A DNA stretch of 64,000 nt from Streptomyces kaniharaensis (GTDB taxonomy: Bacteria > Actinomycetota > Actinomycetes > Streptomycetales > Streptomycetaceae). The stretch lies in contig NZ_WBOF01000001.1 of assembly GCF_009569385.1 (NCBI RefSeq), positions 5,309,501 to 5,373,500 on the forward strand, read 5' to 3'. Each line of letters opens with the position of its first letter. The stretch's first letter is position 1. This document shows positions 53,480 through 62,006 of this stretch, in pieces. The notes beneath the pieces are model-generated. The model ran no database searches. It saw nothing but the letters and a program-made list of their open reading frames with translations, and was not told where the DNA came from. The position numbers and the translations under genes are program-made.

Positions 53480-54157
53480 ATGGACCGCCCATCCTTGTTC
53501 GTGCCGACACTCGACGCCGGGCCCTTCGATGTGCGCCCCTGGCGGCTCAGCGACGCCGACCTGCTCCGGGAGGCCGCCGCCGACCCGTACATTCCGCTGG
53601 TCACCACCGTCCCGGGCCGCTACGACGCCGGCTCCGCACGGGAGTTCGTCGAACGGCAGTGGGCCAAGGCCGCGAACGGCTCCGGGTACTCGTTCGCCGT
53701 GGCGCGCCGCGCGGACGAGCGGGCCGTCGGCTTCGTCGGGCTGTTCCCGCAGGGCGACGGCCGCGCCTCGATCGGCTACTGGACGGCCGCCTCGGCGCGC
53801 GGACAGGGCGTGGCCGGGCACGCGCTGAGGGCGGTGGCGGGCTGGGCGCTCGGCGAACTCTGCCTGGCGCGGCTGGAGTTGCACATCGAGCCCTGGAACG
53901 TCGGCTCGCTCCGGACGGCCGAGCGGGCCGGCTTCCGGCGCGAGGGCCTGCTGCGCAGCCATCGGACGATCGCGGGCGAGCGCCGCGACATGGCGCTCTA
54001 CGCACTCCTGCCCGCCGACCTCGCTCGGCACACCGCCGACCTCGCCCAGCAGGCCGCGGACGCGGTCGCGGGGGTCGTCGCGGCGGCGAACAGCTCGCCG
54101 CTCGTTCCGCATTCCGATCATCTCCGCCACAGCCCGGCGCGGTCCGCCCGGTGTTGA
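53480..54157 (+). CDS. GNAT acetyltransferase (RimJ/RimL-like)
   Basis: A 225-residue N-acetyltransferase. [19 protein letters not shown] opens a RimJ/RimL-type GNAT domain; the acetyl-CoA loop is [19 protein letters not shown] and the C-terminal strand has [23 protein letters not shown]. These enzymes acetylate protein N-termini or small amines. The last 55 residues are Ala-rich and unconserved. ATG 53480 lacks a good ribosome site and may be leaderless. Divergent from the deaminase gene by 41 bp, so the two promoters overlap; joint resistance or detoxification is a possibility only. Confidence 0.84.
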   Translation: MDRPSLFVPTLDAGPFDVRPWRLSDADLLREAAADPYIPLVTTVPGRYDAGSAREFVERQWAKAANGSGYSFAVARRADERAVGFVGLFPQGDGRASIGYWTAASARGQGVAGHALRAVAGWALGELCLARLELHIEPWNVGSLRTAERAGFRREGLLRSHRTIAGERRDMALYALLPADLARHTADLAQQAADAVAGVVAAANSSPLVPHSDHLRHSPARSARC

Positions 54158-54163
54158 TACGAT
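54158..54163 (+). promoter_or_regulatory. -10 element in front of the ZTP riboswitch
   Basis: TACGAT, about eight bases before the first conserved bases of the ZTP aptamer. No good -35 is visible. Confidence 0.45.
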
Positions 54164-54170
54164 CCCGATG

Positions 54171-54258
54171 AGCCGCGACTGGCGCGCATGGATGGAATCA
54201 ACCATCGGGAAGCGGCTTCGTGGCACCCCACGTCAAGTTGCCGAGCGCCTGGGCCGTC
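54171..54258 (+). ncRNA. ZTP (pfl) riboswitch upstream of glyA
   Basis: CGCGACTGGCG (54174-54184), then GGATGG...CCATCGGGAAGCGG forming the first helix with its conserved CGGGA, a variable hairpin (GTGGCACCCCAC), and CCGAGCGCCTGGGCCG (54241-54256) holding the conserved GCCTGGG. This matches the ZMP/ZTP-sensing pfl motif, which responds to 10-formyl-THF shortage and is known in front of purine and folate one-carbon genes including glyA. The glyA ribosome site follows about 20 nt later. Confidence 0.85.
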
Positions 54259-54290
54259 CGAACTCGTCCGTGCACCACGAGGAGACCGCC

Positions 54291-55772
54291 TTGGCCCCGC
54301 AGCAGCAGCCCCTGCACCACCAGCCCCCGCACACCGTCGCCACCGACGCCGCCAACGCCGCCTTCCGCAACGCCCTCGACGTCGTCGCCGGCGTCGAACC
54401 CCGGATCGCCGCCGCCATCGGCCAGGAGATCGAAGACCAGCGCGCCTCCCTCAAGCTGATCGCCAGCGAGAACTACGCCTCCCCGGCGGTCCTGCTCGCC
54501 ATGGGCAACTGGCTCAGCGACAAGTACGCCGAAGGCACCGCCGGCCGCCGCTTCTACGCCGGCTGCCGCAACGTCGACACCGTCGAGACCCTCGCCGCCG
54601 AGCACGCCCGCGCCCTCTTCGGCGCCGACCACGCCTACGTCCAGCCGCACTCCGGCATCGACGCCAACCTCACCGCCTTCTGGGCCGTCCTGTCCCAGCG
54701 CGTCGAGAGCCCGGCCCTGGAGCGCGCCAAGGTGCGCAACGTCAACGACCTCACCGAGCAGGACTGGGCGCAGCTGCGCCACGAGCTCGGCAACCAGCGG
54801 ATGCTCGGCATGTCCCTGGACACCGGCGGCCACCTCACCCACGGCTTCCGGCCCAACATCTCCGGCAAGATGTTCGAGCAGCGCAGCTACGGCACCGACC
54901 CGGCCACCGGCCTGATCGACTACGACGCGCTGCGCGAGACCGCCCGCGAGTTCCGCCCGCTCATCCTGGTGGCCGGCTACTCGGCCTACCCGCGGCGGGT
55001 CAACTTCCGCAAGATGCGCGAGATCGCGGACGAGGTCGGCGCGACGCTGATGGTCGACATGGCGCACTTCGCCGGCCTGGTCGCGGGCAAGGTGTTCACC
55101 GGTGACCACGATCCGGTGCCGCACGCCCAGATCGTCACCACGACCACCCACAAGTCGCTGCGCGGCCCGCGCGGCGGCATGGTGCTGTCCACCGCCGAGC
55201 TCGCCGAACACGTCGACCGCGGCTGCCCGTTGGTCCTCGGCGGCCCGCTGTCGCACGTCATGGCGGCGAAGGCGGTCGCCTTCGCCGAGGCCCGCCGCCC
55301 CGAGTTCCAGGCCTACGCCCGCGCCGTCGTCGACAACGCCCGCGCGCTGGCCGAGGGCCTGCTGCGCCGCGGTGGCAAGCTCGTCACCGGCGGCACCGAC
55401 AACCACCTGGTCCTCGCCGACGTCTCCGGTTACGGCCTGACGGGTCGTCAGGCGGAGGCGGCGCTCCTCGACTCGGGCATCGTCACCAACCGCAACTCCG
55501 TCCCGCAGGACCCGAACGGCGCCTGGTACACGTCCGGCGTCCGCCTCGGCACCCCCGCGCTCACGACCCGGGGCCTGGGCGCCGCCGAGATGGACGAGAT
55601 CGCCGCCCTGATCGACACCGTCCTGCGCGCCACCAGCCCCGCCCCCACCTCGGGCGGCGCTCCCTCCAGGGCCCAGTACACCCTGGACGAATCCCTCCGC
55701 GACGGCATCGCCAAGCGCGCCGCCGATCTCCTCGCCCCGTTCCCCCTCTACCCGGGCGTCGACCTGGCCTGA
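54291..55772 (+). CDS. glyA: Serine hydroxymethyltransferase
   Basis: A 493-residue PLP enzyme making glycine and 5,10-methylene-THF from serine and THF. Visible motifs: [40 protein letters not shown] and [14 protein letters not shown] with the PLP lysine. At about 490 residues it is of the longer actinobacterial form; common bacterial GlyA is about 420. TTG 54291 is chosen because GAGGAG at 54279-54284 gives a 6-nt spacer. The frame is open further upstream, but that DNA is the ZTP riboswitch. Expression should rise when ZTP accumulates, that is when folate one-carbon units run short. A strong hairpin follows. Confidence 0.94.
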   Translation: MAPQQQPLHHQPPHTVATDAANAAFRNALDVVAGVEPRIAAAIGQEIEDQRASLKLIASENYASPAVLLAMGNWLSDKYAEGTAGRRFYAGCRNVDTVETLAAEHARALFGADHAYVQPHSGIDANLTAFWAVLSQRVESPALERAKVRNVNDLTEQDWAQLRHELGNQRMLGMSLDTGGHLTHGFRPNISGKMFEQRSYGTDPATGLIDYDALRETAREFRPLILVAGYSAYPRRVNFRKMREIADEVGATLMVDMAHFAGLVAGKVFTGDHDPVPHAQIVTTTTHKSLRGPRGGMVLSTAELAEHVDRGCPLVLGGPLSHVMAAKAVAFAEARRPEFQAYARAVVDNARALAEGLLRRGGKLVTGGTDNHLVLADVSGYGLTGRQAEAALLDSGIVTNRNSVPQDPNGAWYTSGVRLGTPALTTRGLGAAEMDEIAALIDTVLRATSPAPTSGGAPSRAQYTLDESLRDGIAKRAADLLAPFPLYPGVDLA

Positions 55773-55780
55773 CCACTGAC

Positions 55781-55817
55781 GGTCGGGGGCGAGACGTGTG
55801 CACCCTCGCCCCCGACC
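55781..55817. terminator. Bidirectional terminator hairpin behind glyA
   Basis: GGTCGGGGGCGAG (55781-55793) pairs perfectly with CTCGCCCCCGACC (55805-55817): 13-bp stem, 11-nt loop, no T tail. It separates convergent glyA and the next minus-strand gene. Confidence 0.75.
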
Positions 55818-55848
55818 GGCTTGGTACTGCAGCGATTTGTCCCGCCTG

Positions 55849-56364
55849 CTACCTCGGTGCGAACCGCGCGGTGTACTCGTCGAACGGCTCGATCCCGACC
55901 TCCGCGCGCCGTTCGTCCAGCCGCTCCGGTTCTTCGCACGGCCACGGCACCGGGCGGCCGTCCGTGACCGCGCCGATCTGCGTGCCGTACCGCTGCTCGC
56001 GGCCCTCGTTGACGGCGAGCCGGTCCTGAAGGAACGCCAGATCCCGTGCACTTGCCGCGCCGTCCGACACGGCCGCGGTCATCAGCTCCACGGCCCGCCG
56101 CTGGACGTCGAGTTGACGGTCCGCATGTTGCGCGACCAGCCAGGCCGCCTTCGCCGCGTCCGGGCCGACCAGCGCCTCGGTCGGCCAGCCGTGCACCGCC
56201 ATGATCTCGGCGAGCCGGTCCCCGTGCCGGGTGGTGAGCCGCCGCCAGACCGCCTGATCGGCGAGGTCGGGGCTGTTGGCCAGCCGAGCCGCGGCGGCGT
56301 CCTCGGCCATCATCGCCGCCAGTTCCCCGGCCAGTGCCGTCCGGCCCTGCTCGGTTGTCGCCAT
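55849..56364 (-). CDS. DUF6624-like protein
   Basis: A 171-residue cytoplasmic, largely helical protein with HGWPTEALVGPDAAKAAWLVAQHAD in the middle and AFLQDRLAVNEGREQRYGTQIGAV further on. These two blocks are, from memory, the core of DUF6624, a family of unknown function seen across actinobacteria and bacteroidetes. The conserved His, Asp and Tyr could be catalytic or metal-binding, but nothing is established. It stands alone, convergent with glyA. Confidence 0.7.
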   Translation of the reverse strand: MATTEQGRTALAGELAAMMAEDAAAARLANSPDLADQAVWRRLTTRHGDRLAEIMAVHGWPTEALVGPDAAKAAWLVAQHADRQLDVQRRAVELMTAAVSDGAASARDLAFLQDRLAVNEGREQRYGTQIGAVTDGRPVPWPCEEPERLDERRAEVGIEPFDEYTARFAPR

Positions 56365-56747
56365 CTCGCTCCGCTCCTCGCTCCGGGCCCCTGCGGGCCG
56401 CCCGCGACCAGGCTAGGTGCCGCAGCTGCAACGAAGATCATTCCGGCGGATGGTGACTCTGCGGATTCGAGAGGGCACAATGGATGTACGTGGTCAGCAT
56501 GCCGTGTTCATCTCCGGCCCCGATGCGACAGTCCACGAAACCCATTGCGCGAAAACCTCCTCAAGCCCGATGGCTCGGCTGTAGATTGCAGCGAACTCAG
56601 CTGCGGGGGGCTAGTGTTAGCGGCGGGTGCAGGTGGTGTGCGCACCGTCGGTATTTCGTGCGCCCCGAAGGTGCCCCGGCTGTCGCCCACTCGTTCTGAG
56701 GTCTGGCTCGACCCGCAGGTCATCCGTACCGCCTAAGGAGCTTCCCC
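56365..56747. other. 383-bp divergent intergenic region
   Basis: No gene recognised. It should hold promoters for the DUF6624-like gene (minus) and the methyltransferase (plus). TAGTGT at 56612-56617 inside GCTAGTGTTAGC is a possible plus-strand -10, which would give a leader of about 125 nt. A Cys-containing frame of 71 codons at 56484-56699 is open but has no ribosome site and no recognisable fold. Confidence 0.5.
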
Positions 56748-57746
56748 GTGACCGACGCGTTCACTGCCGAGGAGCAGAGGCCCGCCGAGCCGGCTGCGCT
56801 GGACGATGTCCCGGGCTGGTTCTGGGATCACGATCGGCATTCTTTCGAGTGGTTCCTGGGTCGGCAGGAGAAGGCCGGGGTCACCGGTGATCTGCTGGAG
56901 ATGGGCGCATACCTGGGCCGCAGTGCGATCGTCATCGGCGAGCACCTCCAGCCCGGCGAGACGTTCACCGTCTGTGACCTCTTCGACTCGGACGCGCCGG
57001 ACGACGAGAACGCGGCGGAGATGGACATCTCCTACCGGAAGACCCTGACCCGGTCCGCCTTCGAGGCCAACTACCTCGCGTTCCACGACGAGCTGCCGGA
57101 GATCATCCAGGCGCCGACCTCGTCGCTCGCGGGCGGGCGGATCCCGGCGGGAGCGTTCCGGTTCATCCACATCGACGCCTCGCACCTCTACGAGCACGTC
57201 GTCGGCGACCTCCAGGTGGCCCGCACCGCGCTGCAGGACCAGGGCGTCGTGGTGCTCGACGACTACCGCTCCCAGCACACCCCGGGTGTCGCCGCCGCGA
57301 CCTGGGAGGCCGTGTTCAACCACGGACTCAAGCCGATCATGCTGACCGAGTGCAAGTTCTACGGCACCTGGGGGGACCCGGAGCCCTTCCAGCGCGACCT
57401 GCTGGACCGGGTGGACCTCGCCGAGGGCTGCCTCCTGACCACCGAGACCCTGAACGGCCGGCAGCTGCTGCGGATGGTCGGCACCTCGGACGGCATCGAG
57501 TCGTTCCGGCCGTCCCGCCACCAGCGCCGGCTGGCGACCGAGGCCGCCCGCCGCGACGCCGACCAGGCGGCCGAGGAGTCCCGCCGGGCCCTGCTGGAGG
57601 CGCAGGAGGAGGCCGCCCGCGACCTCGCCGCCCGCCGCGCTCGCGCCGCTGAGCAGCGCCGCCCCGTCAACGTCGCCAAGCGCGCCGCCCGGGATCTGCT
57701 CCCGCCGGTGATCACCTCGGCGATCCGCCGCGCCCGGCGCGGCTGA
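56748..57746 (+). CDS. Methyltransf_24-type class I SAM methyltransferase
   Basis: A 332-residue protein. Residues 45-200 form a SAM-binding Rossmann fold of the Methyltransf_24 kind: GDLLEMGAYLGRSAIVIG (glycine loop), FTVCDLFDSD, FRFIHIDASHLYEHVVGDL and GVVVLDDYRS. This group includes sugar and lipopeptide O-methyltransferases. From about 250 to 310 there is an Ala/Arg/Glu-rich coiled coil (EAARRDADQAAEESRRALLEAQ), which could mediate oligomerisation, and a basic end. GTG 56748 follows AAGGAG. A TGACAGAT hairpin repeat lies 24 bp behind the stop. Confidence 0.83.
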   Translation: MTDAFTAEEQRPAEPAALDDVPGWFWDHDRHSFEWFLGRQEKAGVTGDLLEMGAYLGRSAIVIGEHLQPGETFTVCDLFDSDAPDDENAAEMDISYRKTLTRSAFEANYLAFHDELPEIIQAPTSSLAGGRIPAGAFRFIHIDASHLYEHVVGDLQVARTALQDQGVVVLDDYRSQHTPGVAAATWEAVFNHGLKPIMLTECKFYGTWGDPEPFQRDLLDRVDLAEGCLLTTETLNGRQLLRMVGTSDGIESFRPSRHQRRLATEAARRDADQAAEESRRALLEAQEEAARDLAARRARAAEQRRPVNVAKRAARDLLPPVITSAIRRARRG

Positions 57747-57767
57747 GGCCGGCCGGCGGCGAGCGAC

Positions 57768-57833
57768 AACTGACAGATTTCAGATGACAGAATCTGAAAT
57801 CTGTCATTTGAAATCTGTCCGCTGTCATCTGTT
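57768..57833 (+). repeat. TGACAGAT hairpin repeat, copy C
   Basis: TGACAGATTTCAGAT (57771-57785) pairs perfectly with ATCTGAAATCTGTCA (57792-57806) around GACAGA, and a second set of words (GAAATCTGTCCGCTGTCATCTGTT) follows. It shares the core TGACAGATTTC and the end TGTCATCTGTT with the copies at 30.77 and 41.97 kb. It stands between the convergent methyltransferase and permease genes. Confidence 0.75.
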
Positions 57834-57890
57834 CGCCCGGCGCCCGGCGCACCTCACCCGACACCCCGGCCCCACCCCACCCAGAACGCA

Positions 57891-57925
57891 AGAGTGCCGG
57901 TCGAGCCACGCTCGACCGGCACTCT
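57891..57925 (-). terminator. Terminator of the APC permease gene
   Basis: AGAGTGCCGGTCGAG (57891-57905) pairs perfectly with CTCGACCGGCACTCT (57911-57925): 15-bp stem, 5-nt loop, 16 bp behind the permease stop. Confidence 0.78.
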
Positions 57926-57940
57926 CACCGTTTCAGGGCC

Positions 57941-59620
57941 TCAGACCCGAGAGGGTTCCCGCGACTCCGGAGCCTGCTCGGCCGGCACGGCCTCCGCGTC
58001 CAGCTCCCGGCGGACCTCCGCCAGCGACGGGTTGGCCCAGGCGCTGGCGACGCCCCAGTAGTAGAAGGCGAGCGCCAGGGCGGCGACGATCAGCAGGTCC
58101 CAGCCCTCGGGCAGGTAGCCCTGCCCGCCGAAGTCGGTGCTGCCGGCCCAGGAGACGGCGGCCATCACGAACAGGTACCCGACCATCCAGGCACCCGCCC
58201 GCAGGTGCGGACGCAGCTCGGCCCACGGCTTGCGCAGCTCGTACCAGGCCCAGATCGGCAGGCCGGCGGCCATCAGCAGGATGACCTTGCCGGTGAGCGG
58301 CCAGCGGGCCCAGTACAGGACCAGGGAGCCGAACACCATCGCGACCGGAGCGACGACCGGCATCGCGCGCAGCCGGACCGGCCGGGGCAGGTCGGGGGCG
58401 AGGCGGCGCAGCGCCATCACGGCGACGGGGCCGGTGATGTACGAGATGACGGTGGCCACGGAGACGATCTCGGCGAGCGAGCCCCAGCCGCGGAAGACGG
58501 CGAGGAAGAGGAACGCGACGACGAGGTTGAGCACCAGGGCCGGGCGGGGGATGCCGGTCCGCGCGTCGACCTTGCCGAAGATCCGCGGCAGGTGCCCGTT
58601 CTCCTGCACACCGTGGATCATGCGCGAGGTGGTGGCGGCGTAGATCATGCCGGTGCCGCTGGGGGAGATGAACGCGTCCGCGTACAGCAGCATGGCGAGC
58701 CAGTTGAGGCCCCAGGCGATCGACAGGTCGGCCAGCGGCGAGGTGTAGCCGAGGCCGCTCCAGCCCTTCGACAGGTCGGCGGCCGGGATGGCGCCGATGA
58801 AGGCGACCTGGAGCGCGACGTAGATCACCAGGGCGATCAGGATCGAGCCGATGACGGCCTTCGGCAGCGACTTGCCGGGGTTGTTGGCCTCGGCCGCCAG
58901 GTTGAGCGGGGACTGGAAGCCGTTGAACGCCCAGACGATGCCGGAGACGGCGACGGCGGTGAACACCGCGCTCCAGCCGTTCGGCGCGAAGCCGCCGTGG
59001 TCGGTGAAGTGGGCGGTGTCGAAGTGGGCGAACAGCAGGGCGCCGGCGGTCAGCGTCGGGACGACGACCTTGAAGACGGTGATCGCCGTGTTGGTCTTGG
59101 CGAAGAGCGTGATCGCGAACCAGTTGAGGACGAAGTAGCCGACCAGGAGCACGCTGGCGAGTGCCACGCCGCTGACGGTCAGCTCCTTGCCCTCGTAGAG
59201 GCCCTTCGCCCAGGCGAAGTGCCAGGAGCTCATGTACTGGACGGACGCGGTGGCCTCGCCGGGGATGACCGAGACGATGGCGATCCAGTTGGCCCAGGCG
59301 GCGAGGTAGCCGGCCAGCGAGCCGTGCGAGTACTGGCCGTACCGGACCATGCCGCCGGCCTTGGGGAACATCGAGCCCAGCTCGCTGTAGGTCAGCGCGA
59401 TGGTGAGGGCCACCGCGGCGCCGATCACCCAGGCGAGGATCGACGCGGGCCCGGCGAGGCGGGCGGCCCGCTCGGCGCCGAACAGCCACCCGGATCCGAT
59501 GATCGAGCCCAGCCCGACGGCGGTGAGGCTGATGGTGCCGAGCGAGCGTCGGTAGTTCTGATGCGATGCCGTCGACTGCTCCTGCTCACTCAACGTATCG
59601 GTCCTCTCGCTCGGGGTCAT
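57941..59620 (-). CDS. APC-family amino acid permease
   Basis: A 559-residue polytopic membrane protein with about 12-14 helices. It begins with the APC signature SLTAVGLGSIIGSGWLFGAERAA, followed by YSELGSMFPKAGGMVRYGQYSHG (helix 2-3 region) and GFQSPLNLAAEANNPGKSLPKAV. This subgroup carries amino acids or polyamines; the substrate is not readable. ATG 59620 has only GAGGA 12 nt upstream, so the start is somewhat uncertain. Single gene with its own terminator. Confidence 0.87.
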   Translation of the reverse strand: MTPSERTDTLSEQEQSTASHQNYRRSLGTISLTAVGLGSIIGSGWLFGAERAARLAGPASILAWVIGAAVALTIALTYSELGSMFPKAGGMVRYGQYSHGSLAGYLAAWANWIAIVSVIPGEATASVQYMSSWHFAWAKGLYEGKELTVSGVALASVLLVGYFVLNWFAITLFAKTNTAITVFKVVVPTLTAGALLFAHFDTAHFTDHGGFAPNGWSAVFTAVAVSGIVWAFNGFQSPLNLAAEANNPGKSLPKAVIGSILIALVIYVALQVAFIGAIPAADLSKGWSGLGYTSPLADLSIAWGLNWLAMLLYADAFISPSGTGMIYAATTSRMIHGVQENGHLPRIFGKVDARTGIPRPALVLNLVVAFLFLAVFRGWGSLAEIVSVATVISYITGPVAVMALRRLAPDLPRPVRLRAMPVVAPVAMVFGSLVLYWARWPLTGKVILLMAAGLPIWAWYELRKPWAELRPHLRAGAWMVGYLFVMAAVSWAGSTDFGGQGYLPEGWDLLIVAALALAFYYWGVASAWANPSLAEVRRELDAEAVPAEQAPESREPSRV

Positions 59621-59837
59621 CGGGTCGTGTCCTCGTTTACAGCGGTTTTGCGTGTGTTTTCCGGACAAACGCCCAGCAGCCTATGAGGCGAAATCGGTCG
59701 TATACCTCAGAGGAAGCTCAAACCGTCCGATCGTTGCCATCTCGTGTCCGTTATCCGGAGCACTGCGGCCCTCGGGCCAGGCCTTCCGCGCCGGAACCAG
59801 GCAAGCCGGGGACAGGGGCCCCGACACCTCGGCGGTG

Positions 59838-59884
59838 AAAAAAGAAAATTCCCCGCGGGATTCCTTTCGGATCCCACGGGGAAT
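59838..59884 (-). terminator. Intrinsic terminator of tRNA-Leu with T tract
   Basis: On the minus strand ATTCCCCGTGGGATCC pairs with GGAATCCCGCGGGGAAT (two mismatches), followed by TTTTCTTTTTT. This is a full E. coli-like intrinsic terminator, rare in such GC-rich DNA, and lies right behind the tRNA gene. Confidence 0.85.
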
Positions 59885-59891
59885 TCGGCTG

Positions 59892-59976
59892 TGTCCGAGG
59901 GGGGACTTGAACCCCCACGCCCGATAAAGGGCACTAGCACCTCAAGCTAGCGCGTCTGCCATTCCGCCACCCGGAC
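59892..59976 (-). tRNA. tRNA-Leu (anticodon GAG)
   Basis: An 85-nt gene on the minus strand. The acceptor stem GTCCGGG/CTCGGAC closes with one G:U, the T loop region reads GGGGGTTCAAGTCCCCC, the anticodon stem CTAGC/GCTAG encloses TTGAGGT (anticodon GAG, reading CUC), and there is a long variable arm as in leucine tRNAs. CCA is not encoded. Confidence 0.95.
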
Positions 59977-60265
59977 GGGGTGTGTGCTTCGGGGTTTGTC
60001 TCGCCCCCTCGGCGACAGAGAGAACATTACCAGGGTTCTGGAGTGCTTCTCACCTGCGTTTCCCCGGCGGGGATGCCTGGGCTGGCTGGGACGGCTCGCG
60101 AGGGTGCGCGAACCGGCGGCGAAGCGACGTCGAGCGCGAACGAATCGGTCGACTCCGGTGGGAGCGCCGATCGATGCCGGTCGGGAGTGGTCCGACACGA
60201 GCAGATTCTCGACGGTGCCACGGTCCCGGGGGCCGCTCTCCTAGCCTCTGTGCACCGAGGGCGCC

Positions 60266-60862
60266 ATGAGCGGAACGCCTGATTCCCGGGTCGCGGACGA
60301 AGGGCGGCTGGACGTGGAGCAGATCAGCGGGGCGGCGAAGGCCGAGCCGAGACGCGACGGCGCCGGGCACGAGGCCGACCGCGGAGCCGGACTCGGCGCC
60401 CCGCGCGGACCGGGACACACGGCGACGGAGCCGGCCGAGGGCGCCTGGCGGTTCCCGGTGCCCGCCACGGGGTCCTCGGTGCCGCGCACCCGGCACGCGG
60501 TGCGGGACCGGCTGCTGGCCCAGGGGATGGGCGCGGTGCGGTACCAGGAGCTGGTGGACGACCTGCTGCTGATCGTCTCGGAGCTGGTCAGCAACGCCGT
60601 GACGCACGCCGCCAAGCTGTCACCGGAGGTGACCACCGAGCTGACGGTGCGCGGCGGCTGGGTGCGGGTCTCGGTCGAGGACGGCGACCCGTACCGGCCG
60701 AAGGCGCTGGAGAGCGACACCGCGCGGACCGGCGGGCGCGGCCTGCTGCTGGTGAAGAGCGTGACCCTGCAGGCAGGCGGGATGTGCGACGTGGAGCGGA
60801 CGAGGGAGGGCGGCAAGGTCATCTGGGCCTCGCTGCCCATTCCCCCGCGGAAGGACGACTGA
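60266..60862 (+). CDS. RsbW-like anti-sigma/HATPase protein
   Basis: A 198-residue protein. After about 75 disordered residues comes a GHKL ATPase fold of the RsbW/SpoIIAB kind: LLLIVSELVSNAVTHAA (N box with catalytic Glu and Asn), VSVEDGDPYRPK (G1 Asp) and TGGRGLLLVKSV (G2). Streptomycetes have dozens of these, acting as anti-sigma factors or partners of SpoIIE-type phosphatases. No sigma or anti-anti-sigma gene is adjacent. ATG 60266 follows GAGG; TAGCCT at 60242-60247 may be the -10. Confidence 0.86.
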   Translation: MSGTPDSRVADEGRLDVEQISGAAKAEPRRDGAGHEADRGAGLGAPRGPGHTATEPAEGAWRFPVPATGSSVPRTRHAVRDRLLAQGMGAVRYQELVDDLLLIVSELVSNAVTHAAKLSPEVTTELTVRGGWVRVSVEDGDPYRPKALESDTARTGGRGLLLVKSVTLQAGGMCDVERTREGGKVIWASLPIPPRKDD

Positions 60863-60891
60863 CCGGGGACCGGCCCGTCACCGGCGTGCGG

Positions 60892-61533
60892 CTACCAGTC
60901 CCGACCGGCGATCTCCCGGATCCCGGGCAGGGCCGCCTCGAAGACCGTGTCGAACCAGACCGAGAACGTCCGCTCGGCCCGCAGCTCCCGCAGCTCCTGC
61001 GCGGTGACGAAGGCGTGGTCGTCCACCTCGTCCGGGTCGGGCCGCACCGGCGCGGTGACCAGGCCCACGAACAGGTGGTTCCACTCCCGCTCGATCAGCC
61101 CGGAGGCCTCGTCCGGCAGGTCGTAACGGACGTTCCCGGCCTCGCAGAGCAGCGCCGGGGCGACGCCCAGCTCCTCGGCGGTGCGGCGGGCGGCGGCGAC
61201 GAACGGCGCCTCGCCCGGGTACGGGTGGCCGCAGCAGGTGTTCGACCAGACGCCAGGCGAGTGGTACTTGCCGAGCGCGCGGCGCTGGAGCAGCAGTCGC
61301 CCCTGGCGGTCGAAGAGGAAGACCGAGAACGCCCGGTGCAGCCGGCCCGGCTGCTGGTGGGCCCAGAGCTTCTCGGCGGTGCCGATCGTGACGCCCTCGT
61401 CGTCGACCAGTTCCAGCAGGATCTCGTCGGTGCCGGCGGCCCCCGGGTCGGCCGCTACGTCGGTCTCCACGTCGAGGCCGGTGTCGACCTCTGAGGTGAA
61501 GTGCGTCGGGTTGGTCGGCGGACTCTGGGGCAT
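60892..61533 (-). CDS. idi: Isopentenyl-diphosphate delta-isomerase, type I
   Basis: A 213-residue Nudix-fold enzyme converting IPP to DMAPP. Catalytic residues are visible: the Cys in WSNTCCGHPYPGE (C100/C101) and the Glu in REWNHLFVG; metal-binding His residues lie in RLHRAFSVFLFD and CCGHP. About 35 extra N-terminal residues are acidic and probably disordered. ATG 61533 follows AGAGG. It lies on the other strand from a putative polyol-phosphate lipid operon; in streptomycetes idi often sits near isoprenoid/hopanoid genes, which could lie beyond the right edge. Confidence 0.94.
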   Translation of the reverse strand: MPQSPPTNPTHFTSEVDTGLDVETDVAADPGAAGTDEILLELVDDEGVTIGTAEKLWAHQQPGRLHRAFSVFLFDRQGRLLLQRRALGKYHSPGVWSNTCCGHPYPGEAPFVAAARRTAEELGVAPALLCEAGNVRYDLPDEASGLIEREWNHLFVGLVTAPVRPDPDEVDDHAFVTAQELRELRAERTFSVWFDTVFEAALPGIREIAGRDW

Positions 61534-62006
61534 GGGGCCTCTTTCGGGAGCGGGAGCGACGGGAGCATCGGGTGCGTCCGGTACACGGATGCAGCGGACG
61601 CAGCGGGGGCACCCGCGCCGGCGTCGGGCTCCAGTCTGCCGTATGGGTGGCGGTAGGCACCGGTCCCACGCACAACCGGGCGGATCATGACTCTCCAGGG
61701 GTCTTTTCCGGGCACGGGAGGACTCGACAGGGCCCCGGAAGGGTCACGGAGGTAGCAGGTCAGTTCGGAGGTCGTTCGACGCGCGTTCGGCCCCGTCCCA
61801 CACTGCTCCCGGTCCACTCCCGGCCACCACTCAGTCACCTCCCAGCTGCCCGGCCGCGTTCGGGCTGGTCGCCACGGTCGCCTACCATCACTTACGACAC
61901 GGTGCCCGCATCTGCGCCGGCACCGGCGCGCCGCTGTGCGGCCCGGCCGACGAGTGCCGGCGCCCCGGCGCGCCCGCGCACAGCACGACGGATCAGGAGA
62001 CCTCGC
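61534..62006. other. 473-bp divergent region, idi / nucleotidyltransferase
   Basis: No gene recognised. The frame of the nucleotidyltransferase is open back to 61572, but the translation is not conserved. TACCAT near 61883 in CGCCTACCATCACTTACG is a plausible plus-strand -10, giving a leader of about 110 nt that is strongly GC-rich and can fold (CGGCACCGGCGCGCCG, GCGCCGGGGCGC). Minus-strand CATACGGCAGACT near 61640 could serve idi. Confidence 0.5.

Noticed and set aside
56484-56699. A 71-codon Cys-containing frame in the divergent gap
   Set aside because: No ribosome site, no recognisable fold, and an open frame on the opposite strand of the same length; typical chance frame.
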